From positions 219,722 through 283,721 of the forward strand of contig NZ_AZCP01000001.1 of assembly GCF_001433855.1 (NCBI RefSeq): a DNA stretch of 64,000 nucleotides, given 5' to 3'. Shown piece after piece: positions 53,317 to 60,330 of the stretch. The position numbers were made by a program, and so were the translations under genes. Within the stretch, counting starts at the first letter, position 1; each line of letters begins with the position of its first letter. The notes under the pieces are model-generated. The model had not been told where the DNA came from, made no database searches, and saw only the letters and a list, made by a program, of their open reading frames with translations. This DNA comes from Levilactobacillus brevis ATCC 14869 = DSM 20054. GTDB lineage: Bacteria > Bacillota > Bacilli > Lactobacillales > Lactobacillaceae.

Positions 53317-53365
53317 AAGGTCTGGTTATGGTTGGTAAATTATCACCTGAAACCGGACCTTTTTC
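53317..53365 (+). terminator. Terminator of lepA
   Basis: An 11-bp stem AAGGTCTGGTT (53317-53327) with AACCGGACCTT (53351-53361), followed by T's. Confidence 0.85.
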
Positions 53366-53434
53366 TGTTTTCCCACATTCTTCCCACGACGGTTTCCACT
53401 TGTGGGAAGAATCACGCTTATTCTGGCATATTGA

Positions 53435-53536
53435 TTAGGCATTATGGGAAGTCTTCGAAAGTGTATTGTCAAAGATGTTAGCAGTCTCACGCTGCTTCTC
53501 CTTTGTTGCATGGACATAGGCATCCATAATTGAAAT
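53435..53536 (-). pseudogene. Tyrosine recombinase (phage-type integrase) C-terminal relic
   Basis: On the minus strand about 34 codons read ISIMDAYVHATKEKQRE followed by TANIFDNTLSKT and a stop at 53435-53437. This matches the end of phage and ICE integrases, in which MDxYxHxT carries the catalytic Tyr (codon at 53516-53518). Nothing upstream of the relic keeps integrase similarity, so most of the gene is gone. It lies next to the lepA 3' end, where an integrase gene is expected beside an attachment site. Confidence 0.65.
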
Positions 53537-53740
53537 ACACAAGCATATGCTCTTTGAGCGAGTTAAAGAAAAGCCCAGTTAAGAACTGAACTTGGTTACT
53601 ACTTGTTAGGTTCTTGAGGGTCTGCTGGGAATGAATAAAGGTATTTTTTTAGCATACTGTCTGCGCTGTTTACTTTTCCAAAAGTTAGTTTGTTTATGAG
53701 CATCCTGATCATTAATAAAAGGTGCTGATGGATTTAGAAT
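53537..53740. other. AT-rich spacer in the lepA island
   Basis: No coding frame is recognised. A small hairpin CAGTT-AAG-AACTG lies near 53577. Probably decayed sequence between the integrase and surface-protein relics. Confidence 0.45.
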
Positions 53741-54436
53741 GACGGTTCCAGTTATACTATCGGAAATAAAAAGTTATCTTACGATGTATCTTACAGTTCG
53801 GAACAAAATACTCTTGAATTCAAGCTTAATCAAGCAAAGTCGTCTCGGCAACTAAAACATGATGATATTGCGGGTAAGAGCATTAGAGTGGGAAATACCT
53901 ATCGCAATGTGACTGTGAGGGTAAATGATCCAAATGATATGAGTTATACAGAAAAATTTTATAGTGAATATCTTGAGAATCATCCTTATGAATTAAATTT
54001 ACCGTGGATAATTAGTATACGTAACTTGCCGACATTTCAAATTCAAGCTTTCGTCTCAAACGGCCAGCTCTTTGAACAGCAGTCTCTATCGATCTTTCCG
54101 TCTACAGTGATCTTTAACCAGATAATATTCGATTCAGGCCTAACATCAGACCCAACACCTAAACCAGATAATAAACCCTCTGTGAAGCCAACCTCCAGAA
54201 AAAAGGAACCCCTCAGAAGAGAATTACACGTAGGCAAGGAATTAAAAAATATCAGATGTTTAAAGAGGCTGTGTCTGTAAAGAGAAGCAGTCAGTTATCA
54301 ATAACTACAGATAAAAAACAAAGCAGCGAGAGCCATGATGCAATTGCCACAAACTAGTAACAGTACAGGATTAGCTGTAACTGTTTTGGGATTACTACTA
54401 CTCATAACAGCTCTGGTGATCAAAAAGAAAGGGTAA
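53741..54436 (+). pseudogene. LPXTG-anchored surface protein, 3' relic with frameshifts
   Basis: The frame from 53741 to 54280 encodes a soluble, Ser/Asn-rich region like extracellular domains of adhesins, then a Pro/Lys-rich wall-spanning stretch (DPTPKPDNKPSVKP). The frame is then lost, but the end of a cell-wall sorting signal is clear at 54344-54436: LPQTS, a hydrophobic segment TGLAVTVLGLLLLITALVI, and KKKG stop. No start codon or signal peptide remains and at least two frame changes separate the parts. A sortase substrate that has decayed. Confidence 0.7.
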
Positions 54437-54499
54437 ATCGGAGTTTTGTGTATGAGACTATTAAATTTTTGATTGGCAAAATTACATCAAAGATGTAAG

Positions 54500-54540
54500 A
54501 CAAAAAGCACTTACCTTGTAATGAGGCGAGTGCTTTTTGT
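54500..54540. terminator. Bidirectional terminator after the LPXTG relic
   Basis: A perfect 12-bp stem ACAAAAAGCACT (54500-54511) with AGTGCTTTTTGT (54529-54540). Confidence 0.8.
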
Positions 54541-54962
54541 ACAGCTAGCTATTATAATGAAATATAAAATTATTAGCCCTATATATTAGGAGCTATCGAT
54601 GTTTTTCACACCGTTTGCTGTGACAATTACACTTTTATTGTCTTTGTAGAGATTAATAAAGCTCGGTGTAATATCACCTAGAGAAAAATAGCCAAAAATT
54701 GTAATTTTGATGAAAAGAACAAAAGTAAGAAAAGCGTCAATCAAGTCACTCATCTCATAGCAAGGTGTGTGGCTTTTTGTTGAGATGTTGAGTTAAGGTA
54801 CACATAAATGTTACCATTATAGTAATTGATCCAAGTCTATCAATCAAAAAACTACTAGATATGAGTGCTTCCCCAAAAAGAAAAGTGCTCTATCTAGTGG
54901 CTTTTGTGTAAATAATCAATTTTTTCAAGTAAGCGTATAATGCTAAATATAGGAGAGGCAAA
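54541..54962. other. Gene-poor stretch in the lepA island
   Basis: 422 AT-rich bases. A 16-codon frame at 54599-54649 with AGGAG upstream encodes a hydrophobic peptide and stops; the same frame continues with further stops, so it looks like a small membrane-protein relic. An imperfect long hairpin spans about 54847-54912. No intact gene seen. Confidence 0.5.
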
Positions 54963-55172
54963 ATGAAAAAAACATGGATGATTGTTTCAATTGTAGAAAT
55001 TTTTGTTTTTGTATTGCTATCAATTTTTATTTTTACGAGAAAAGTAGATGGATCTGGGCTAGTTCAAACGCCAGAAGTTAAAATGATAACATGGTATGTT
55101 TTGGATGTTCCGTTTGTCCTTTTGGTAATTGTGCAAGTTGTTTGGGGGATCATCATTAAGAAACAAAGATAG
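54963..55172 (+). CDS. Small membrane protein, DUF3923-like
   Basis: 69 residues with two membrane segments (about 5-24 and 43-64) and the central motif TRKVDGSGLVQTPEVKMI, which resembles the DUF3923 family of small Firmicutes membrane proteins. Function unknown. AGGAGAGG lies 5-6 bp before the ATG. Base composition is AT-rich, as in the rest of the island. The family match is from memory of the pattern and needs a profile search. Confidence 0.65.
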   Translation: MKKTWMIVSIVEIFVFVLLSIFIFTRKVDGSGLVQTPEVKMITWYVLDVPFVLLVIVQVVWGIIIKKQR

Positions 55173-55214
55173 TTTGCCATAAAAAGTGCATTTCGAATGC
55201 ATCATCTAGGAACA

Positions 55215-55574
55215 CTAATTTACTGATGTTTTTGAAAAGCCATCCTTAAGCCAGCGAAGTATTAAAAGCACTAAAACAAACCAAGCACCAGAGAGATTAA
55301 AATGTGTAATACAAATTATACCAAAGATGGTTAAAGGCATTAGTACATATGTGACCACCGTCGGAGTTGTTCTATTCGATTCAGAAAGTGAGGGGTGCTT
55401 ATTTCTCAAAGGAACTTCTAATTTGATATAGTAAATGTAATATAAAATAGCTAAGATAATAGCATAACACACCAATATGTTAATAGAAGAAATATAAGAA
55501 GCTGTGCCAAAAAATAATGCAAGTGGCATCAATTCTGAAGAGTTTGTTAGCGCATACTTGTAATCAAATTTCAT
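55215..55574 (-). CDS. Hypothetical membrane protein, 119 aa
   Basis: Four hydrophobic segments (about 14-28, 30-50, 72-90 and 95-110) separated by short charged loops (KLEVPLRNKHPSLSESNRT). No family recognised. AGGGGGG is 7 bp before the ATG. It is convergent with the DUF3923-like gene and lies in the AT-rich island. Confidence 0.6.
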   Translation of the reverse strand: MKFDYKYALTNSSELMPLALFFGTASYISSINILVCYAIILAILYYIYYIKLEVPLRNKHPSLSESNRTTPTVVTYVLMPLTIFGIICITHFNLSGAWFVLVLLILRWLKDGFSKTSVN

Positions 55575-56180
55575 TATAATCCCCCCTAAACTAAGTATAG
55601 CATTCGAAGATAATTCTGAAGACTAAAAAAGAACAACACCACATTGAAATTGTCCTTATTTTAGGTATTGTTTGTCTTCACGAGTACCCACTATTTAGTC
55701 GCAAATCGGGTGGCCACTTTTCACCGACAAAACCAGTATAAATGATGGTTAGTTGAGTGTGCACCTGAATCCGCTTGATTAGTGATTCCAGATAGACAAG
55801 AGTGTCTGTTTCCATAGTATGTAGGGTGGGAGCTACTACATATATTAAGCGAATTGAACGTGTTAGAGTAACAGTTGAAAACCTTGTTAATTTGATAGTG
55901 TATGTACATACTGGACAACTGTTTAAAGTTAGCATTAACTAATACATTTATCGGCACTGCCTCTTTATCTAGACCTGTTTTGCCGTAAAGATTTAATCTC
56001 TGAATGTATTATCTGTGAACACTGTTTTAACAATGTCTAGAAACCAACAAGCTTTTAATAGAATCTTCTTGCCTTGAAATATATTCTGCTGATGAAACTA
56101 AATGAATTTGTCTTAAGAAATTATTTTGTACTAAATATAGTAAGCGTTAAAATTAAACCTAATATGATTTAGGGGGCTAT
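55575..56180. other. Long gene-poor stretch upstream of cfa
   Basis: 606 AT-rich bases. Short frames on both strands (about 55678-55935) lack ribosome binding sites and are probably relics. The final part, 56090-56170, is a likely promoter region for cfa, but no convincing -35/-10 pair was found. Confidence 0.5.
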
Positions 56181-57365
56181 ATGATGTTAGAAAAAATGGC
56201 ATACAAAGAACTATTGAGTCATGCGTTTGACATTCCTATTTCAGTTACTTATTGGGATGGTTCAATTGCCACATATGGTGAGGGAACTCCAAATATTGCA
56301 ATAACGTTTAAGAAAGAAATTTCGCTTAAATCAATGACATCTGAGCCAACTCTTGTGTTAGCAGAGGCTTATATGAATGGCGAAATTGAAATTGATGGCA
56401 GTATACAAGAATTAATTACATCTGCTTTTCGAACCGACCATAGTTTTTTAACCAACAATCCCTTCTTGAAACATTTACCAAGTATTTCTCACTCAGAAAA
56501 AAATAGCGAACGAGATATTCAGAAGCATTATGATATTGGGAATGAGTTTTATCGGTTATGGTTGGATAAAACCATGACTTACTCATGCGCTTATTTTGAA
56601 CATGATAACGATACTCTCGAAGAAGCACAATTAAATAAGGACCGACACATTATTCATAAGTTGAACCCTGAATCTGGGAAACGGTTGTTGGATATTGGCA
56701 GTGGATGGGGCACTTTACTATTTATGGCTGCTGAGGAATTTGGACTCAATGCGACGGGAGTAACCTTAAGTCAAGAGCAGTATGATTATACGCAGGAGCA
56801 AATTAAGGCTCGTCACCTTGAAAGCAAGGTTTCTGTGTTACTTGAAGATTATCGTGAAGTGGATGATAAGTATGATTACGTTACTTCCGTTGGAATGTTT
56901 GAGCATGTGGGGAAAGAAAATTTAGGACTATACTTTAATAAAGTTAAAGACTTGTTGAAGCCTAATGGGCGAGCTTTAATTCATGGAATTACAGGTCAGC
57001 ATGAAGGAGCCGGCGTTGACCCATTTTTGAATAAATACATCTTCCATGGTGGGTATATTCCCAATGTTGCCGAAAATTTACGGCACGTTATGAATTCAGG
57101 GTTACAATTGACAGATCTAGAAACTTTACGTCGGCACTATCAAAGAACATTGGAAATTTGGTATAGCAATTACAATGGTGTTATTGATCAAGTAAGAGAA
57201 AAGTATGGAGTCCCATTCTCTAGAATGTGGTCGCTATACCTCCAAGCTTGTGCAGGGGCATTTGAATCGGGAAACATTGATGTTATGCAATACTTACTTA
57301 CAAATGCTCCAAGTGGAACTGGCCTACCAATGACACGTCAATATGTTTATCAGAACGAAGTATAG
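56181..57365 (+). CDS. cfa: Cyclopropane-fatty-acyl-phospholipid synthase
   Basis: Cfa methylenates unsaturated acyl chains of membrane phospholipids with SAM, giving cyclopropane (lactobacillic) acids that protect against acid and stress. 394 residues: an N-terminal lipid-binding domain, then the methyltransferase with MTYSCAYF, SAM motif LLDIGSGWGTLLFMAA, GMFEHVGKENLGLYF, and FLNKYIFHGGYIPN. AGGGGG precedes the tandem ATG at 56181. It lies inside the lepA-flanked island and is more AT-rich than its core neighbours, so horizontal acquisition is inferred. Confidence 0.95.
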   Translation: MMLEKMAYKELLSHAFDIPISVTYWDGSIATYGEGTPNIAITFKKEISLKSMTSEPTLVLAEAYMNGEIEIDGSIQELITSAFRTDHSFLTNNPFLKHLPSISHSEKNSERDIQKHYDIGNEFYRLWLDKTMTYSCAYFEHDNDTLEEAQLNKDRHIIHKLNPESGKRLLDIGSGWGTLLFMAAEEFGLNATGVTLSQEQYDYTQEQIKARHLESKVSVLLEDYREVDDKYDYVTSVGMFEHVGKENLGLYFNKVKDLLKPNGRALIHGITGQHEGAGVDPFLNKYIFHGGYIPNVAENLRHVMNSGLQLTDLETLRRHYQRTLEIWYSNYNGVIDQVREKYGVPFSRMWSLYLQACAGAFESGNIDVMQYLLTNAPSGTGLPMTRQYVYQNEV

Positions 57366-57488
57366 TGAAATTGTTATTGATAAACCAATGGTGGCGATCT
57401 GAAACCGTAGGAATATAAACGCAGTATCGATAACACCTCCTTAGACTAGTTCAGACCAGTATGGAGTAGCAGGGAATTTATTAAGAAA
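57366..57488. other. Short intergenic segment after cfa
   Basis: 123 bases between cfa and the lepA-like repeat. A minus-strand AGGAGG-like site (57436-57442) has no gene after it. No terminator seen here. Confidence 0.4.
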
Positions 57489-57539
57489 CAGGAAGCACTC
57501 ATGGCCGTTTTATGAACCGACGAAGACGAAGCCAAGTAA
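57489..57539 (+). repeat. Degenerate lepA 3'-end repeat, right copy (putative att site)
   Basis: 43 of 51 bases match 53244-53294. In the lepA frame it reads QEALMAVL, a TGA stop in place of the CAA codon, then TDEDEAK and TAA. Several differences are at third codon positions, as if the copy came from a related lepA and then decayed. Confidence 0.65.
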
Positions 57540-57580
57540 TGGTACAGAATGGAATAGTGCTTTTAACAGAATTAGGTACC

Positions 57581-57635
57581 AATATAAAAGAGGTTCAGGT
57601 GCGTGTCCTCGACGCACCTGAACCTCTTTTATATT
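57581..57635. terminator. 24-bp perfect inverted repeat, probably a bidirectional terminator
   Basis: The left arm 57581-57604 and right arm 57612-57635 are perfectly complementary with a 7-base loop. The arms start with A-rich and end with T-rich sequence, as in terminators, between cfa and a convergent small gene. Its length is unusual. Confidence 0.7.
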
Positions 57636-57810
57636 AGCTCTATTATCTAGAATCAAAGCCAAGATAATAATTATAATTGCCCAGACAAAGCATCTGAGTT
57701 TATCATCACTCCATCCACCTTATTTGTGGATCGAGCCCGTCACTTGCTCTCCTTCATAAGTTCCTCATGACTAGGTAGTCAGCTTTTAATGTCATCAGGT
57801 CTGAACGTAT

Positions 57811-57854
57811 GCTTCTCCCCGGAGTCGAACCGAGAAAAAGTACCAGATAGAAGC
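57811..57854 (-). other. tRNA acceptor/T-arm-like fragment
   Basis: On the minus strand: GCTTCTA (57848-57854), about 13 bases, then a 5-bp stem CTCGG with CCGGG enclosing the loop TTCGACT, then GAGAAGC, which pairs with six bases of the first segment. This looks like a tRNA lacking D and anticodon arms, or an attachment-site copy of a tRNA 3' end. Confidence 0.4.
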
Positions 57855-57855
57855 T

Positions 57856-58107
57856 TTATTCAAAGTGGCACTTAGTGTACCCATGCTTTTTTGCCCAGCG
57901 CAATGTAACATGTTTCTTGTAGGAGGCACGTTTCAACCCGCGACAATGCTTGGAATAGTGATACTTCATACCATGTTTAGGCGCAATCCACACATAGGTG
58001 GTTTTTGCATGAGCAACGGTGGCATTCGGAACAACGGGGACTGTACCACCCATGAATAGGGTGAAGCTCAAAGCAATGATTGTGATGTTCTTTTTAATAT
58101 TTTTCAT
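57856..58107 (-). CDS. Small secreted protein with H-x4-C-x-G-L motif
   Basis: 83 residues. Signal peptide: basic KNIKKN, hydrophobic core to about residue 28, then VAHAKTT. The mature part has YHYSKHCRGLKRASYK and AKKHGYTKCH, a His/Cys pattern found in short C-terminal modules of Firmicutes exoproteins and possibly metal-binding. Function unknown. AGGAGG lies 7 bp before the ATG. It is a monocistronic minus-strand gene in the variable region behind lepA. Confidence 0.7.
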   Translation of the reverse strand: MKNIKKNITIIALSFTLFMGGTVPVVPNATVAHAKTTYVWIAPKHGMKYHYSKHCRGLKRASYKKHVTLRWAKKHGYTKCHFE

Positions 58108-58424
58108 AAAATCCTCCTGTATTTAGTTGTTGTGTGTATCTGAAATAGTCACGATCGATTAACTAATTTTTGACACGATTCACTTTGGGTAGACTAAAAA
58201 GATAAAATATGTATATAAAAAGTAAACGAAAAAAATATTTTGTGATCTTCAAATTAGGCAATATAACTATTCTATATTAAATTTATCGTTGAATGCAACT
58301 AGTGTTTTTAACCAATTCTTAAAAAATGCCGTATGATGTAAAGATGATTTCGTGAAATCAGTTAGAGAAGCATAAAAAGAGCCATTCAAGCGATGGCTTA
58401 AATGGCTTAAACAGAAATGTTTCA
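58108..58424. other. AT-rich intergenic region
   Basis: 317 bases with no coding frame. It holds the minus-strand terminator at 58372-58397 and a plus-strand TATGAT at 58332-58337 that could start a transcript antisense to the peptide gene at 58425. Confidence 0.4.
58372..58397 (-). terminator. Terminator of the 35-codon peptide gene
   Basis: Minus strand: AGCCAT and ATGGCT (58392-58397 with 58380-58385) form a 6-bp stem followed by a T5 run. Confidence 0.6.
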
Positions 58425-58532
58425 TTAACGCTGTTCTCGTCGAGAATTGTGGATACGTTGTAGAATCAAAACAATTGATAACACATTCATCAATAGGCTG
58501 GAGAAGTTTAAAAGACGGGTGAGTTTATTCAT
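58425..58532 (-). CDS. Undescribed 35-aa hydrophobic/basic peptide
   Basis: A short frame starting MNKLTRLLNFSSLLMNVL, with a hydrophobic helix (about 8-25) and a basic tail ending RREQR. AGGAGG lies 7 bp before the ATG and a terminator hairpin follows the stop within 30 bp, so it looks like a complete small transcription unit. Size and layout fit a membrane-acting type I toxin or a peptide signal, but no family is recognised. Confidence 0.5.
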   Translation of the reverse strand: MNKLTRLLNFSSLLMNVLSIVLILQRIHNSRREQR

Positions 58533-58603
58533 TGTTAAGACCTCCTGTATTTATACTAAAAGTGTACCGAAATCGATGAGCAATTGCGAATGTTGTGCTT
58601 GGG

Positions 58604-58966
58604 TTACTCTCGTTCAGCGTCTTCAGCCAATTCTAGCCAAATCGTCAGGGGTGAGGGGATATAGTCCGGCCAATTTTCCATTTTCTTGGCACAACGTTCC
58701 AAAAGGTGGCTCTTACCTTTAAGTGCCAAATCCTCAAAGATCGTCAGGGCCTGGGTATTATCTTCTAAGTCAACTTTGAGTGTCGCAGCATTGTGACGCC
58801 ATTCTTCAATTAAATCTTGATAAATGACGATGCGACGCGCCTGAAGAATGGTGTAATCAACGCCTTCAACGTGGAGCTGTTTAACAAAACGGTCATATTC
58901 ATTGAATACAGCTGTCTGAGCACGTTGCCAGTCAGTTTCTGTAAAATCACGTTCCTCTTCTTTCAT
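58604..58966 (-). CDS. Hypothetical protein, 120 aa
   Basis: A soluble, acidic, mostly helical protein (MKEEERDFTETDWQRAQ start; Trp-rich, e.g. ENWPDYIPSPLTIWLELAED). No signal peptide or membrane segment and no recognised family. GAGGTC lies ahead of the ATG. It sits between the variable region and mscL, reading in the same direction as mscL but separated from it by over 200 bp. Confidence 0.6.
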   Translation of the reverse strand: MKEEERDFTETDWQRAQTAVFNEYDRFVKQLHVEGVDYTILQARRIVIYQDLIEEWRHNAATLKVDLEDNTQALTIFEDLALKGKSHLLERCAKKMENWPDYIPSPLTIWLELAEDAERE

Positions 58967-59152
58967 TCTGATGACCTCTAATTCCCATCTCCAATAACAT
59001 GATTTGTTATTTAAGATATTCCTAATTTGTTAAAGCATCTTGTCACAGTATAGCATTTTCAAAGGGAATGGTAAGGGGAACTTTGTGGTGAGTGATGGCA
59101 AAAATTAATCAGTGCTAGTTTAATATGTCAAGAATTCAATAGCCATCACGTA

Positions 59153-59183
59153 AAAAAAGACGCTCCACCACCGGGAACGTCTC
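59153..59183 (-). terminator. Terminator of mscL
   Basis: Minus strand stem GACGTTCC with GGAGCGTC (one wobble), followed by a T7 run. Confidence 0.85.
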
Positions 59184-59187
59184 TGAA

Positions 59188-59571
59188 CTAATGTTCAGTT
59201 TTATCTTGTTTCAATAATTCCACAATTTCTTGCAAGTATTTTTCTTCTTGAGATGGGACGACTTCTTCAGGTTCTTCCGCCGGTTTGACGATTAGCTTAT
59301 TGATCAGTTTGATGAGTAGGAAAACAACGAACGCAATAATTAAGAAATTAATCACTGAGTTGATGAAGGCACCATAGCGGAAATGCGCGCTGCCCACGGT
59401 AAAGACCAAATTAGAAAAATCAATGCTGCCGACAAAGATCCCCAGTAATGGGTTAATGATGTTTGTGACTAAGGAATTAACAATGGCAGTAAACGCAGCC
59501 CCAACAATTACCCCAACAGCCAGATCCATGACATTGCCCCGGGCAATGAACTCTTTAAATTCTTTTAACAC
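59188..59571 (-). CDS. mscL: Large-conductance mechanosensitive channel MscL
   Basis: MscL opens under membrane tension to release solutes after osmotic downshock. 127 residues, normal length. N-terminal [29 protein letters not shown] is diagnostic, followed by a periplasmic loop and a second membrane segment (about 70-92) and a charged C-terminal helix. GTG start with AAGGAGG about 10 bp upstream. Confidence 0.97.
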   Translation of the reverse strand: MLKEFKEFIARGNVMDLAVGVIVGAAFTAIVNSLVTNIINPLLGIFVGSIDFSNLVFTVGSAHFRYGAFINSVINFLIIAFVVFLLIKLINKLIVKPAEEPEEVVPSQEEKYLQEIVELLKQDKTEH

Positions 59572-59702
59572 AAGTATTATCCTCCTTAAGTAAAATATTA
59601 ACTATCCTCTATTCTCAACGATTTTCTTATAAAATGCAATCGAAACGCTAAAAACGGTTTTTGATTGTTATGTGGGTTTTACCAGCAGTGGGCCGGGGTT
59701 TA

Positions 59703-59910
59703 TGTTATAATGTAAGTGGTTTCAAATGCGGTAAAGGTGGCCTGAAATTTTTTCATAGATGGCCCAAGTATTCTGGGCATTTTGGTTGCAATCCAGTGAA
59801 AAATCCACTATTATTAGTCATTGATACATTTTAAAGTGTTTGGGCAACCGAAACGGCCTTAAAATGTTTTGAGAACCGAGTAGATTGTCATTAAATAGGA
59901 GGTGATTACC
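59703..59910 (+). promoter_or_regulatory. Extended -10 promoter and structured 200-nt leader
   Basis: TGT-TATAAT (59703-59711) is an extended -10. The leader that follows can form ACATTTTAA (59826-59834) with TTAAAATGT (59859-59867), followed by TTT, and smaller stems such as GCCCAAG with GGGC near 59763-59780. It precedes the 59911 gene. No known riboswitch or T-box motif is recognised. Confidence 0.5.
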
Positions 59911-60228
59911 ATGCTGAGTCGAACCAAGGAATTTTTACGACAACATAATTATCGCTATGAGAAGTCGTATATTCGGCCATTGATGGCGCCAGAGAGCGTC
60001 TACGTCTTTAAGTTCGGTCGCGATTCGCTCAATAACCGGGTAATCATTCGTTATGGTCATACGTGGACTGGGCGTCAGCGAATTAACGAGATTGATTTGC
60101 GATTGCACAAGCAAAAGCATCCACGTGTGTTTCAAAATGAGGCAGATATGCTAGATTATTTGGAAACACATCTTGCCCAACGGGAGCAGCGCAACGCTGG
60201 CCACACGACCGATGCTGAGAAGGTTTAA
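59911..60228 (+). CDS. Hypothetical protein, 105 aa
   Basis: A basic, soluble protein (MLSRTKEFLRQHNYRYEKSYI start; ends in a Gln/Arg/His-rich tail). No family recognised. AGGAGG lies about 8 bp before the ATG at 59911, which excludes an in-frame GTG inside that site. It has its own extended -10 promoter with a long leader, and a terminator follows before prmA. Confidence 0.65.
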   Translation: MLSRTKEFLRQHNYRYEKSYIRPLMAPESVYVFKFGRDSLNNRVIIRYGHTWTGRQRINEIDLRLHKQKHPRVFQNEADMLDYLETHLAQREQRNAGHTTDAEKV

Positions 60229-60260
60229 GCGGGTCGATTAATTCTTTAATGTTCAGTGGA

Positions 60261-60295
60261 AGCCGGTGACAATGTTGGTTGTCGCCGGCTTTTTC
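60261..60295 (+). terminator. Terminator between the 59911 gene and prmA
   Basis: A 12-bp stem AGCCGGTGACAA (60261-60272) with TTGTCGCCGGCT (60279-60290), followed by T5. Confidence 0.92.
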
Positions 60296-60330
60296 TCATT
60301 TAAATTTATTTTTCAAAGGAGCGCGTTTAC

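Larger units (their letters stand above)
57540..57855. other. Intergenic region with long inverted repeat and tRNA-like fragment
   Basis: 316 bases. Holds the 24-bp inverted repeat (57581-57635) and a tRNA 3'-half-like hairpin (57811-57854); nothing else is recognised. Confidence 0.6.

Noticed and set aside
54599-54649. 16-codon hydrophobic frame with AGGAG
   Set aside because: Too short and interrupted; the same frame continues with stops, so at most a relic.
55678-55957. Two overlapping minus-strand frames of 78-85 codons before cfa
   Set aside because: Neither has a ribosome binding site or a recognisable domain. A faint likeness to recombinase tails was not strong enough to report.
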